Assembly: GCF_009371885.1 (NCBI RefSeq)
Contig: NZ_QLZA01000009.1
Location: forward strand, 62,001 to 126,000
DNA: 64,000 bases
Source: Bifidobacterium tibiigranuli
GTDB taxonomy: Bacteria; Actinomycetota; Actinomycetes; Actinomycetales; Bifidobacteriaceae
Direction: 5' to 3'
How positions within the stretch are numbered: position 1 is the stretch's first letter; every line of letters begins with the position of its first letter. Position numbers and translations under genes: made by a program. The notes beneath the pieces were generated by a model. It worked only from the letters and a program-made list of their open reading frames with translations, ran no database searches and had not been told where the DNA came from. Of the stretch, positions 1 through 8,586 are shown piece by piece.

Positions 1-389
1 TGATTGTCGTCCACCAGCACGTCACCCTCGCGGAAGCTCGAGTCCAGCCCATGGTTGAGCACGAGTCTCTTGCCCAGCAGCGTCCACCCGCCCCCGCACG
101 TGAACGAGAGTTTGCGGCCCTTCGCGTCCCACTTGCGCGACGTCACCGGGCCCGCGTGGATCACCCGCTGGCCGCGCTGGACCGCGAGGATCACCTTCCA
201 CGGGCGCAGCGCGTCATGCAATGACATGCCGTTGACCGTGAGCCGTTTCGCCATCGAGCTGAATACGACATCCACGGACAGCTGTCCGGGCTCGTTGATG
301 GAGTCCGACCACGAGCAGCCCGTGTACGGCAGGCGCGTGAGATGCTCGCCGGTCATGGCGCTGTACGCGTGCACCGTGAGATTCCTCAT
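1..389 (-). CDS. Tail-associated protein (Gp37/Tal-like), 3' part outside window
   Basis: An open frame begins at ATG 389 and stays open to the window edge (129 codons seen). It opens MRNLTVHAYS and continues through a sheet-rich stretch without stops. The start sits 7 nt downstream of the distal tail stop, with GAGG upstream as the ribosome site. In siphophages of Actinobacteria the gene after the distal tail protein usually encodes a Gp37-like or tail-associated baseplate/lysin protein, and the first residues fit that. The assignment rests on position more than on motifs, because most of the gene is missing. Confidence 0.6.
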   Translation of the reverse strand, partial: MRNLTVHAYSAMTGEHLTRLPYTGCSWSDSINEPGQLSVDVVFSSMAKRLTVNGMSLHDALRPWKVILAVQRGQRVIHAGPVTSRKWDAKGRKLSFTCGGGWTLLGKRLVLNHGLDSSFREGDVLVDDN

Positions 390-396
390 GGCATCC

Positions 397-1125
397 TCAC
401 TTCCAGCAGGGCCGCACCAGCATCGAGAGCTGGCCGGCGTCGATGGACACGGGTATTGAACTTCTGCCCGGAGGTATCGCGAACGCGTCATCCACCGAGA
501 CGAGGCCCTGGCTTGGCTGCATGCTCTCGAAATCCAACGTCAGAGCCTCGGCCGAGCCGCTCCACACGACCGTCTGACCGCCCAATGAAAGCGTCAGCCG
601 GGAGACGCCGGACGCGCGCACGACCGGCCAGGATTCCATGTTCCCGGCGTTCTCCACCTGCATCAGACCGTTTGACGCCGGATAGGATATCCAGTCGCCA
701 TACTTGTGCGGGTCGGGGCAGTGGACGATCAGCGTGAACTCGAACCCCTGCTCCGTCCAACGCATCGTCGGCTCCGGATCGTCGGCGAGCGCTCCGGTGA
801 GGGTGCGTTTGCCGTGGGCGTCGTGGACGGTGATGGTGAGCGGTCGGCCCCAGAGGTCGCAGATGCGGTCGGTGGCATTTGCGGATTCGATGCTGGTGAG
901 CCATTTGGCGATGCAGTCGATGGTGATGTCGCGGCTTTTCTGGGTGAGGCGGCTGGGCCAGTATTCGCCGTCCTGTTGGGGTTTGGCTTCGAAGGACTCT
1001 TTGTAGCTTGGGGTGCCGAGGAGTCCTTTGATGCCGTTTTTTCTGATGCCCCAGATGTGTCGTGGGTTGTGCCAGTGGTCGGATAGGGCGATGGTGTCGG
1101 TGTCGCTTTGGATGGTGATGCGCAT
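397..1125 (-). CDS. Distal tail protein (Dit-like)
   Basis: The 242-residue product is encoded immediately after the tape measure gene, 3 nt downstream of its stop. The N-terminus (MRITIQSDTDTIALSDHW) and a central segment containing KESFEAKPQQDGEYWPSR resemble the N-terminal domain of siphovirus distal tail proteins, which form the hub between the tail tube and the baseplate. The C-terminal half is rich in beta-strand-like segments, as in the galectin-like domain of these proteins. The position between tape measure and tail-associated protein is the canonical one. The family is called from order and overall pattern. Confidence 0.7.
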   Translation of the reverse strand: MRITIQSDTDTIALSDHWHNPRHIWGIRKNGIKGLLGTPSYKESFEAKPQQDGEYWPSRLTQKSRDITIDCIAKWLTSIESANATDRICDLWGRPLTITVHDAHGKRTLTGALADDPEPTMRWTEQGFEFTLIVHCPDPHKYGDWISYPASNGLMQVENAGNMESWPVVRASGVSRLTLSLGGQTVVWSGSAEALTLDFESMQPSQGLVSVDDAFAIPPGRSSIPVSIDAGQLSMLVRPCWK

Positions 1126-1128
1126 GGT

Positions 1129-4100
1129 CTACCACCTGTCCGCCGCGGCTTTGCTCCGCGCGCTCCACATGCTCAGGACGGTGTCGGGGTCGGTGCCGCG
1201 TGCGTCGATTTTGGTGTCGACGATCACGGTCTTGCCTTGGCTTTGTCCGGTTTGGGTCGGGTAGCCGGCGGCCGGGTTGGCGGCGACGCCGACGTTCATG
1301 GTGTCCGGTACGACGTCGGTCAGCGCCTGCACCGCATGATTGACGACGGGCATGGTGTCGGTGATGCCGACGGCCATTCCCTTGGCGAGCATGACGCCGA
1401 TCTGGTCGCGGAACACGCGTGAGGGGGAGTGGATGCCGAACAGGCCCTTGACCTTGTCGACGATGCCGCCGGCCCATCCGCCGATTTTGTCCCACAGCCA
1501 GCCGCCCATGCTGATGATGCCGTTCCACAGGCCGGACACGAGGTTCCTGCCCACATCTACCATGCCGCTCAGCAGTCGTCCGATGCCGTTTATCGCGTTG
1601 GATACGACGTCGGTGATGCCGTTCCACACGCGTGGCCAGTCGCCGCTGAAGATGCCGCTGATTATGTTGACGACGCCGCGTACAACCCCGACTATGTTCT
1701 GCATGACAGCCGATATGGTCCCAATGACACTTTGTACAACTGGCATGAGTGACTGGATATTGGGCAGGAGGATATCTGTTATCGCACTCGTAATGAGTGC
1801 GATAACAGATTCGAAGATGCTGCCTAATAGTGTCCACCCGGATGAGACGTATGCAACGACAATACCGACTATTTCAACTATCGAATTAATAATCGGCAAC
1901 AGCGTTTGGATCACTTGAGCTACAGCCTGTACAACCACGCTGATTATTGGGACTAGTGCCTGGACGATTGGTACGAGGATTCCTATCAAAGTGCTTGCGA
2001 CCTGCACGATGACGCCTAGTATCTGCGTCACGGATGGCAGCAGTGCGATGATGAGGCTCGTCAGTGGGGGCAGCAGCGCCGTGATGATGTTCGTCAACGG
2101 CGGCACCAGCAGCTGGATCGCGGTCATCAGCGGGTCCAGGATCTGCGGGATCAACGGCGCGAGCGCGCTGATGACCGCCGCGACCACGGGGATGAGCTGC
2201 TCGATGGTGTTGGTGACGACCGGCATGAGCCTGGTCAGCGCCCCCGAGATGGTGTTGGCAAGGAGTTCGAACGTCGGCTGCAGTTGGGTGAACGCCTGCT
2301 TAAGCGAGGCGAACACGTTCGACAGTTGCGCGCCGAACATGTCCTGCAACTCCGGGGACGTGGCGATCAATGCCGCGATGGCGGCGGTGAGCACTCCGAT
2401 CGGTCCGCCGAGCATCTGCAAGGGGCCGGTCAGTTTGCCGAGGACGCCGCCGACGAGTGGTATCTTCGCCAGCAGCGGGGACAGTCCGCCGACGCCCAGC
2501 GCAGCGAATCCGGCGGTGAGTGGTGCCAGGATGTTGCCGAACTGGCCGACGACCCCGGTGATGGCGTTTATGGCCTGCTGGAATGGTGCGGGCAGCAGCG
2601 CGGTCAGCGAGGAGAACATGGCGGGTATCGCCGCCACGACGCTTTTGGCGATCACCCCCACCCTGGGCAGAATGTTCTGCAGGGCGATGCAGATGCTCGA
2701 GGCGAGCTCGTTGGTCAGCCCTGGGATGTCCGCGTCTGATTTGCCGAGTTCCGCCAGCCAGTTGGACCAGGCGGCCTTCATGCTGCCGATGGACCCCTCG
2801 ATGGTGGTCGCGGCCTCACGCGACGTGGTGCCGGTGATGCCGAGCTGCGTCTGCATGACGTGGATCGCCTGCACAACGTCAGAGAACTTGCTGATGCTCA
2901 GGTCGCCCATCTCGCCATGGGCCTTTTTGACCTTGTTCGCGTCGGAGACGAGCCGTTGCATCTCCTCCTTGGTGCCGCCGTACCCGAGCTTGAGGTTGTC
3001 GAGCATCGTGTAGTTCTGCTTGGCGAACCCCTGGTAGGCGTGCTGGATGTCGCCGATGCCCGTGCCGAGCTTGTTGGCGTTGTCCGACATGTCGACCATG
3101 GCCATGTTGCCGGCCTCGGCGGCCTTGGCGGTGTCGCCCCCAAGAGAGCTGATGAGGCTCGCGCTGAAGCTGGTGATCTGCTCCATGTAGTCGTTCGCGG
3201 ACACGCCGGCGGTGCGGTATGCCTGCTTCGCGTACCCCTGCACCGTCTGCGATGCTCCCTTGAACAGGGTGTCGATGCCACCAACCGCCTGCTCGTACGT
3301 GCTGTATGCGGAGAACGCCGATTTGCCCATCGAGGTGAGTGCCGGGATGAGTGCGGTCACGCCCGCAGCCACGCCGGCCATGCTGACCGTCGCGATGCTT
3401 CTGAGCGCGTTCGCAGCCTTCGCGGCCCCGTCGTGGAAGGCGGACGCGATGCCCGAGGCCACGGTGCGCGCCGCGGCGGGGATGCTGCCGAGCACGCCCG
3501 CGGCCGCGCCGCCCACATTGGACAGGTAGCCGCCCACCATGCTCGCCACGGGTTGGAAGGGCTTCACGATGAACGATGCCGCGGATGCCGCGGCCGTGCC
3601 GATCGCGGATGCTGCGGTTCTGAACGGCTGGGGGATGTGGGACGCGATGCCGCTGACCGCGCCCCCGATCGCGCCGCCCCACCCGGACAGCGTCGACTGC
3701 GTGGCCCTGACCGCGCCCTGCAGACCGGTCGTCATCTTGGATCCGAGTTGAGTGGCGAACCCGCCGATCTGACCCAGTCCGCTCTTCACGAACGCGCCGA
3801 TGCTGCTGAGCACGGGCTGCAACGTGTCCAGGCCGAGCAGGGAGCGGGCCAGAGAGCCGACCGCTCCCGACAGTCCGGTGAACGAGCTGCGCCCGGCGTC
3901 CAGCGAACGGAATCCCGCGGCGAACATGGAGACCTGGCCCCGGAAGCCGCGGGCGGACGTGTTCGCCGCATGGGCCGCGACGTCCTCCGCCGCGGAAAGC
4001 CGGCTTTTCGCTTCGGAGAGCCGTTCCGTCGCCGCACGCACGTTGTCGGCGGCGGTGCCCTCGCGCAGCTGCGCGGTCTCGAGCCGTATGGCAGCCTTCT

Positions 4101-4467
4101 CCGCCTGGATGGACCCCTCGCCGTGCTTGGCGATGGCGGTGGAGAGCTTGTCCTGTGCATCCCTCACGCTCAGGGCCGCGTCCTTCTGCTTGAGTAGGGA
4201 CGCCGAGTAGGATTGCGTCGCCTTCGCGACATCCTGTTTGAAGGGGTTGAGCACGCCGTCGGCGAGCCCCTCGGCGCTGGATGCGAACCCGGTGCGGAGC
4301 CCGCCTCCCAGCCGCGATCCCATGCCCTTGCCGTCGAACGCCCGGGACATGCGCGAGGAGCCCTCGCGTCCGGCGGCGTCCATCTCCTTGTTCACGGCGG
4401 AGCGGAACCCCTTCATGGAGGGGAAGATGGACACGTGGCCCTGACCGACCTCGGAACCGAACGACAT
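1129..4467 (-). CDS. Tail tape measure protein
   Basis: At 1112 residues this is the longest gene of the prophage, as expected for the protein that sets tail length. The N-terminus is GQGHVSIFPSMKGF-like, followed by a coiled-coil stretch around residues 85-170. The conserved tape-measure core follows (about 390-560, containing YTMLDNLKLGYGGTKEEMQ), then long hydrophobic alanine/leucine/valine segments. A HSPSRVFRDQIGVMLAKGM motif typical of this family lies near the C-terminus. It starts 12 nt after the frameshifted tail chaperone. The segment at about 1700-2020, which encodes the repetitive hydrophobic part, is less GC-rich than its flanks. Confidence 0.93.
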   Translation of the reverse strand: MSFGSEVGQGHVSIFPSMKGFRSAVNKEMDAAGREGSSRMSRAFDGKGMGSRLGGGLRTGFASSAEGLADGVLNPFKQDVAKATQSYSASLLKQKDAALSVRDAQDKLSTAIAKHGEGSIQAEKAAIRLETAQLREGTAADNVRAATERLSEAKSRLSAAEDVAAHAANTSARGFRGQVSMFAAGFRSLDAGRSSFTGLSGAVGSLARSLLGLDTLQPVLSSIGAFVKSGLGQIGGFATQLGSKMTTGLQGAVRATQSTLSGWGGAIGGAVSGIASHIPQPFRTAASAIGTAAASAASFIVKPFQPVASMVGGYLSNVGGAAAGVLGSIPAAARTVASGIASAFHDGAAKAANALRSIATVSMAGVAAGVTALIPALTSMGKSAFSAYSTYEQAVGGIDTLFKGASQTVQGYAKQAYRTAGVSANDYMEQITSFSASLISSLGGDTAKAAEAGNMAMVDMSDNANKLGTGIGDIQHAYQGFAKQNYTMLDNLKLGYGGTKEEMQRLVSDANKVKKAHGEMGDLSISKFSDVVQAIHVMQTQLGITGTTSREAATTIEGSIGSMKAAWSNWLAELGKSDADIPGLTNELASSICIALQNILPRVGVIAKSVVAAIPAMFSSLTALLPAPFQQAINAITGVVGQFGNILAPLTAGFAALGVGGLSPLLAKIPLVGGVLGKLTGPLQMLGGPIGVLTAAIAALIATSPELQDMFGAQLSNVFASLKQAFTQLQPTFELLANTISGALTRLMPVVTNTIEQLIPVVAAVISALAPLIPQILDPLMTAIQLLVPPLTNIITALLPPLTSLIIALLPSVTQILGVIVQVASTLIGILVPIVQALVPIISVVVQAVAQVIQTLLPIINSIVEIVGIVVAYVSSGWTLLGSIFESVIALITSAITDILLPNIQSLMPVVQSVIGTISAVMQNIVGVVRGVVNIISGIFSGDWPRVWNGITDVVSNAINGIGRLLSGMVDVGRNLVSGLWNGIISMGGWLWDKIGGWAGGIVDKVKGLFGIHSPSRVFRDQIGVMLAKGMAVGITDTMPVVNHAVQALTDVVPDTMNVGVAANPAAGYPTQTGQSQGKTVIVDTKIDARGTDPDTVLSMWSARSKAAADRW

Positions 4468-4479
4468 GATGGGCCTCGC

Positions 4480-4842
4480 CTACTCGTAGAGATGTTGGAA
4501 CACCGGCGACATCGAGCCGGCCGCTTGGCGCAGCTCGTCGTCGTCGGCCTTGCGCGCCTCGGTCCGGCGTCTGCGCGCCAGGCCGTCGAGGGGTTTGGGG
4601 AACAGGTCGCTGGCGAGCGCGTAGATGACGGTGAGGTCGGCCCAGCCGGCCGGATAGTCCAGTCCCATGACCTCGGCACCCGTGTACGTGGAGGGGTCGT
4701 CGGCGAGGCATTCGTACAGGCCGATCGCGTCCCCGTAGCGCAGACGGTTGCCGAGGTCCTTCTGCAGGCTCCACCCGTGGAGCGCGAAGTCGGCCCGGAC
4801 TACCCTGCCGTGTTCGTGGAGCCGATCGACGAACCAGCGGAT
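4480..4842 (-). CDS. Tail assembly chaperone, T extension (expressed by -1 frameshift)
   Basis: This frame has no good independent start. It is open from the slippery site at 4842-4848 to a stop at 4480-4482 and would add 120 residues to the upstream chaperone, giving a 246-residue G-T fusion. The first residues after the shift would be IRWFVDRLHEHGRVV and the last QHLYE. In lambda-like and many Gram-positive siphophages the minor chaperone is made this way, and its C-terminal part contacts the tape measure protein encoded just downstream. An internal ATG at 4668 exists but is unlikely to be the real start. Confidence 0.78.
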   Translation of the reverse strand: MRWFVDRLHEHGRVVRADFALHGWSLQKDLGNRLRYGDAIGLYECLADDPSTYTGAEVMGLDYPAGWADLTVIYALASDLFPKPLDGLARRRRTEARKADDDELRQAAGSMSPVFQHLYE

Positions 4843-5219
4843 TTTCCCAGGTCGGCCCCCTGCGAGCGGGTGATGGTGCGCCCGTAGTCGTCGAGGATGT
4901 TCTGCACCACCTGGATGGGTTCCCGCTCCAGCTGCTGCGACTGCTTGTCGCCGGCGAAGGCCGAGAGGATGCGTTTGATCTGCTCGATGCTCTCCGTGTC
5001 GGTCTGCGCGTTGCTCAGCGCCTCGAAGTCGTTGATCGACAGGGCCAACGGCAGCTTGTAGATCGCGCCGCCGGGCGCGAGCGCCCAGAAGAGGTCTCCC
5101 TTGATGATGTGCCGGGTGTGGAAGCGTTGCGAGATGTCGTGCAGCGCCTCCGTTTCGGCGGTGTCGGTCCAGGCGTCGAATTCCTCGATGGTGGGGCTGG
5201 TGGTGGTTGTTCTGCTCAT
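4800..5219 (-). CDS. Tail assembly chaperone (G-like)
   Basis: A 139-residue protein lies between the major tail protein and tape measure genes, the standard place for the tail assembly chaperone that keeps the tape measure soluble until the tube polymerises. The body (IEEFDAWTDTAETEALHD and on) is acidic and helical, fitting this fast-evolving family. Near its 3' end the gene carries a GGGAAAA heptamer in the right phase for -1 slippage, after which the ordinary frame ends 13 codons later. Both the short and the extended product are expected. Confidence 0.8.
   Translation of the reverse strand: MSRTTTTSPTIEEFDAWTDTAETEALHDISQRFHTRHIIKGDLFWALAPGGAIYKLPLALSINDFEALSNAQTDTESIEQIKRILSAFAGDKQSQQLEREPIQVVQNILDDYGRTITRSQGADLGKSAGSSIGSTNTAG
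4842..4848 (-). other. Programmed -1 frameshift slippery heptamer GGGAAAA
   Basis: On the minus strand the codons read CTG GGA AAA TCC, so the heptamer has the X XXY YYZ phase (G GGA AAA) needed for tandem -1 slippage. Slipping joins the upstream chaperone frame to the 120-codon downstream frame that ends just before the tape measure start. No downstream pseudoknot was examined. Confidence 0.8.
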
Positions 5220-5241
5220 GGGTGCTCCTGTCGGTTATGGG

Positions 5242-5844
5242 TCACGGCTCCGGCGTGGGTGCCGGGCTGGTGGGGTCGTAGATGCTTTCGAAGTACCGGT
5301 GGCCGTCGTAGTTGGGGTCCGGCTGCCAGGTGACGGTCAGCGCGCGGCCTTTGACGCTGCCGCGTTCGGATTGTCCGGGCTCGTTGCCGGTGACCTGCAC
5401 GACGCCGGCGCGGCGGCGTACACGGCCTCCACGCAGCGCCTCCTCCTGGTAGGCCATCCACTTGTCGTCGCGGAGGATGTCGTCGACGGCATATACGCCG
5501 TCCGCGTCGGGTTCGCCCACGGTGATGAGGCGGGTGAGGTCGTTGTCCTCGGCGGCGGTGAACGCGGTGGTGAGTTTCGGTTCGGGCTGCAGGAGGTAGC
5601 CCGACTGGTAGAACTCGGTGGGGTCGTCGGCGTCGCGCCCGTCCTGCGGGCCGCCGTCGGACGTGATGAGTCCGACGCAGGCCTTGGCCGGCGCGTACGC
5701 GTCGGGAAGCTCCGGCTTCGCCTTGGATCTGGCGATCATCGTTCTGGTGATCTTGTTCGCGTCCGAATAGGGCACGAGGCTGATGGCACCGGTGATCGGC
5801 ACCTCGACCTTGCTTAGGTCGTTGCCTTGGGAATCTGCTGTCAT
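5242..5844 (-). CDS. Major tail protein
   Basis: The 200-residue product is placed between the tail terminator and chaperone genes, where siphophages encode the tube subunit. The N-terminus (LSKVEVPITGAISLVPYS) begins with a short strand-rich segment common in tube proteins, and the C-terminus ends in a proline/threonine-rich tail (SPAPTPEP). The start is preceded by AAAGGAGCC, a good ribosome binding site. No motif alone proves the function; it is called from length and position. Confidence 0.75.
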   Translation of the reverse strand: MTADSQGNDLSKVEVPITGAISLVPYSDANKITRTMIARSKAKPELPDAYAPAKACVGLITSDGGPQDGRDADDPTEFYQSGYLLQPEPKLTTAFTAAEDNDLTRLITVGEPDADGVYAVDDILRDDKWMAYQEEALRGGRVRRRAGVVQVTGNEPGQSERGSVKGRALTVTWQPDPNYDGHRYFESIYDPTSPAPTPEP

Positions 5845-5862
5845 GATTGGCTCCTTTGATGG

Positions 5863-6291
5863 TTATTGGTGGATTTCGCCGTCGACCGCGTACGTGAACG
5901 TCATGTAGTAGCAGGCCACGTCGAGGTCCTCGGTGATCGGATACGGTCCCTTGCAGTTGTCGCCGTCCAACGCGAGGATCCTGCTGTCCGGCGCATGCCC
6001 CTCGAGGATGTCGGGGTCGGCGGTGAGCAGGCCGTACACCCGTCTGGCCAGGTCCTTGCAGGGCTTCGGCCGGGAGCGGCTCCAGCCCCTGACCGTGACG
6101 GCCAGCGTCGTGTCGAACACCACGCGTTCGGATTGGCCGTTCACCGTCTCGGACACGACTATCAGCGGATAGCCGCCCCGGTAGTCCGACGGCTCGCGGT
6201 TGCCGACCTGCAGGTCCCTGACATCCGTGAGCGCCGGGTTGAGGTAGGTGCAGGCCCATGCCTCGAGGTCGGTGGGGAGGACGGTGCTCAT
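5863..6291 (-). CDS. Tail terminator protein
   Basis: A 142-residue protein starting MSTVLPTDLEAWACTYLN, with LIVVSETVNGQSERVVFDTTLAVTVRGW in the middle. This pattern fits small tail-terminator or minor tail proteins that cap the tube at the head-proximal end. The start codon overlaps the stop of the preceding tail-completion gene (ATGA), so translation is probably coupled. It is followed directly by the major tail protein. The family call is from position and general sequence character. Confidence 0.65.
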   Translation of the reverse strand: MSTVLPTDLEAWACTYLNPALTDVRDLQVGNREPSDYRGGYPLIVVSETVNGQSERVVFDTTLAVTVRGWSRSRPKPCKDLARRVYGLLTADPDILEGHAPDSRILALDGDNCKGPYPITEDLDVACYYMTFTYAVDGEIHQ

Positions 6292-6578
6292 GTTCTGGCC
6301 TTGCGGAAGGCGCGGGCGAGGTTCTGCGTCCGGGATTCGATGAGCATGGTCTTGGCATCGTGCCCGACGACCATGTAGGTGGTGCGGTGCGCGTGTTCGA
6401 CTTCTTCGATGCCGAGGCGGTCGCGGTATTCGCCGGTGTCCACGGGAGCGTTGGCCACGGCCTGCGCGAGGGTGCGTTCGGCGGATTGGCGGGTGAGCTG
6501 TTTGACGCCTTCGGATTTCATGATCGCGTCAAAGAACCGGTCGTCGAAGTCGATGTATGTCTGTCCGGCCCTGGGCAT
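6288..6578 (-). CDS. HK97 gp10-like tail completion protein
   Basis: The 96-residue product carries the signature NAPVDTGEYRDRL, which matches the conserved VDTG region of HK97 gp10-like proteins. These act at the head-tail joint. It lies 4 nt downstream of the head-closure gene and overlaps the terminator gene by 4 nt, placing it in the classical connector cluster. It is somewhat short for the family (often 110-150 residues) but begins and ends cleanly. Confidence 0.75.
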   Translation of the reverse strand: MPRAGQTYIDFDDRFFDAIMKSEGVKQLTRQSAERTLAQAVANAPVDTGEYRDRLGIEEVEHAHRTTYMVVGHDAKTMLIESRTQNLARAFRKART

Positions 6579-6582
6579 GGGA

Positions 6583-6939
6583 TCATCCCTTCCATTCGGT
6601 GAGTTGGATCTCTAGCGTCGGCTGCCAGCCGGTGAACGGGTTCGTGTCGCGGCTGGGCATGCCCGTCACCGTCCAGAGCCGTCCGTCGTCGGGCTGGGGG
6701 CGGATGCGGTCGCCGAGCCGCACGTCGCAGTCCGGGTCGGTGACGGTCAGGTAGGCGTTGCTGGCGGTTTCCTCGCGTAGCCCGTTGGGGCTGCGCCGGC
6801 TCGACGAGCTCGACAGCGATCCGTGGATCTCGAGCTCGTCGGCGGCGGCCCAGTCGCGTGACCGTTGTTTCGGGTTGTACGCGTCCGTGGTCTCCCCGGC
6901 GCGGATCCTGACGAACCGGGTGTCGTGGTCAAAATCCAT
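6583..6939 (-). CDS. Head closure / stopper protein
   Basis: The start is placed at ATG 6939 (MDFDHDTRFVRIRAGETTDA), giving 118 residues. The frame is open further upstream, but that part lies inside the connector gene. The sequence has the small beta-barrel look of head-closure proteins, with DVRLGDRIRPQPDDGRLWTV in the middle and ending LTEWKG. It overlaps the upstream connector gene by 11 nt and precedes the gp10-like gene, the expected order. Function is inferred from order. Confidence 0.68.
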   Translation of the reverse strand: MDFDHDTRFVRIRAGETTDAYNPKQRSRDWAAADELEIHGSLSSSSSRRSPNGLREETASNAYLTVTDPDCDVRLGDRIRPQPDDGRLWTVTGMPSRDTNPFTGWQPTLEIQLTEWKG

Positions 6940-7345
6940 TGGATCCCTCCGGCATGCATGTGAACCGGTTCCCGTACCGGACGTCGTCCGGCACGGGGGT
7001 TCGGATGGTTCGGATGCCGCCCGTTCCGGAGAACGAGTCGAGTTGGGCGAGTTCCGTGGGGCTGAACCAGGCGAGCAGGATCGTCGTGTAGGTGACGGAC
7101 GCGCCGTTGACGCTTTGGGCGGCGACCGTGCTGTTGGGCCGGTCGATCCTGCGTTGGATCGCGTCGGCCGCGGCCGACGCGAACACGGGCTCGTTGCCCT
7201 CGTCGCCGGCGGTGATCGCATGGCCGTACCGTTTGGTGAGCAGCAGTGCGACCACCGGTGCCCAGGCGCTGACGAGCCGTTGCTTGGCGTCAGGCAGCGG
7301 GTTGGGCAGCAGGAACGGCTGGAGCTTCTCCGCTGTCAGCTGCAT
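6929..7345 (-). CDS. Head-tail connector (adaptor) protein
   Basis: A 138-residue protein beginning MQLTAEKLQPFLLPNPLPDA. The chosen start has a strong ribosome site (AAGGAGG, 6 nt upstream). The upstream extension of the frame lies antiparallel in usage to the preceding small gene and was discarded. The helical N-terminal part (LVSAWAPVVALLLTKRYG) and the location next to the capsid fit the gp6/gp15-type adaptor that docks on the portal. Its first 56 nt overlap the end of the preceding small head gene. Confidence 0.68.
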   Translation of the reverse strand: MQLTAEKLQPFLLPNPLPDAKQRLVSAWAPVVALLLTKRYGHAITAGDEGNEPVFASAAADAIQRRIDRPNSTVAAQSVNGASVTYTTILLAWFSPTELAQLDSFSGTGGIRTIRTPVPDDVRYGNRFTCMPEGSNGF

Positions 7346-7580
7346 CCGTGTCCTCCTTAGGTGCGAGCGCGGCGGCGATGGCGTCGAGCTTGTCCTGCTT
7401 GATCTTCGCGTCCGACAGATCGATGCCGTTCTCCTCGGCCCAGGAGTCGATGCGGGCGATCGACCATTGCGTGGACGGCAGCTCCACCGGCTCCGTGTAA
7501 GGCCGCCAGCCGTGCGCGAAGTAGAAGGTGGCGTCGGCCACGTCGATGACGCGGCCGGAATCATGGGTGAGTTTCGTCAT
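7290..7580 (-). CDS. Small phage head protein, unknown
   Basis: A 96-residue protein encoded 15 nt after the capsid gene, starting MTKLTHDSGRVIDVADATFY. It has a structured N-terminal half and an acidic, alanine/proline-rich tail. Small proteins of this type sit between capsid and connector genes in many actinophages; a decoration or head-fibre role is possible but not demonstrable here. The 3' end overlaps the connector start by 56 nt, so translation may be coupled. No catalytic motif is visible. Confidence 0.65.
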   Translation of the reverse strand: MTKLTHDSGRVIDVADATFYFAHGWRPYTEPVELPSTQWSIARIDSWAEENGIDLSDAKIKQDKLDAIAAALAPKEDTDAADSGEAPAVPAAQPAA

Positions 7581-7595
7581 ATCGGTCTCCTTCGG

Positions 7596-8519
7596 TCAGG
7601 CCTTGGGCGTCACCGCGGCGACGGGCTTGGAAATCTTCCCGTTGGCGGCCATGGTGTTGCCGAGCACATACGCGTACCGGGCCTTGAAACGGAACGCCAC
7701 CCGGTCCGTCTCCGCCAGGCTCACGCCGTTGACGGTCGCCTGGTCGAGGAACTTCACGGTGATGTCCTGGCGTATCCCGATCTTCACGCGGCCGGCGTCC
7801 GCGATGAGGGCGAGCGCCTTGGCGTTGTCCCAGCTGCCGTTCCGGGCGAATGCGGCGTCGAGCCCGGCGATGTTGTCGGAGACGGTGCCGTTGTTGGGCA
7901 GCGCCTGGTAGATGGAGGTGCCGTCGGCGGCGCGGAGGTTGGCGAGCTTGTAGCGTAGGCTTCCCGCGGAGATGATGGCGGTGGGGTCGGCTCCGGAGTC
8001 GTCGACCGCGGAGGCCGCCTGGTAGATGCTGCCGGCGAGATCGTCGGCTCCTGCGGTCGCGGCCGCCTGGAAGAGGCTTCCGGCGGATGTGGCCGCGGTG
8101 AACAGGTCCTCGGATACCCAGGTGGCGGGCTTGTCGACGCCGAAGAACACCGCCTGGTCGAGTTTCTTGCCGATGGCGGTGCCGCCGAGCTTGGTGATGT
8201 CGGTGAGCAGGTCCTCGGTGGCGTCCTCGAGCACGTCCTCGTGGATGGGCACGATGACGGCGATTTCCTCGACCGCGAACTGCTTGTTGGCCCAGGTGGC
8301 CTTGCCGGTGGGTTTGACGCCGGTCGCGTCGGCGGCCTCCGACACCCACTTCGCCTCCGGCAGGGATGCGAGGACGGGAGCGTTGGTGACCTTGGTGCCG
8401 AGCGGTGTGGTGCCGAACGCCTTGATGGCTGCCGACTGTTCGTCGACCGCTCCGAGCAGGACGTTGCTGTATTCCTCCTGGATAAGGGCGGCCACGTCCT
8501 CACGGGTGATTTCTGCCAT
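7596..8519 (-). CDS. Major capsid protein, HK97 fold
   Basis: The 307-residue protein has the hallmarks of the phage capsid family: an N-terminal arm followed by TTPLGTKVTNAPVLASLPEA. Next comes the E-loop/P-domain stretch with WVSEAADATGVKPTGKATW and AVIVPIHEDVLEDAT, then an A-domain ending RARYAYVLG-like (RFKARYAYVLGNTMAANG). It lies directly after the scaffold gene and has a ribosome site (GGAGCC) before the start. Length and order match siphophages that use a separate scaffold. Confidence 0.9.
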   Translation of the reverse strand: MAEITREDVAALIQEEYSNVLLGAVDEQSAAIKAFGTTPLGTKVTNAPVLASLPEAKWVSEAADATGVKPTGKATWANKQFAVEEIAVIVPIHEDVLEDATEDLLTDITKLGGTAIGKKLDQAVFFGVDKPATWVSEDLFTAATSAGSLFQAAATAGADDLAGSIYQAASAVDDSGADPTAIISAGSLRYKLANLRAADGTSIYQALPNNGTVSDNIAGLDAAFARNGSWDNAKALALIADAGRVKIGIRQDITVKFLDQATVNGVSLAETDRVAFRFKARYAYVLGNTMAANGKISKPVAAVTPKA

Positions 8520-8586
8520 GATGATGGCTCCTAACTGTGTGCTGTGCCGTCATAGGACGGCGGATTGTGCTTGTTGGTTTCCGGCT

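Noticed and set aside
4413..4679. 88-residue frame near the tape measure start
   Set aside because: Arginine/serine/proline-rich shadow; the -1 frameshift product in another frame explains the region.
2879..4774. Minus-strand 631-residue frame within the tape measure gene
   Set aside because: Arginine-rich shadow of the tape measure frame and of the chaperone extension; no coherent domain.
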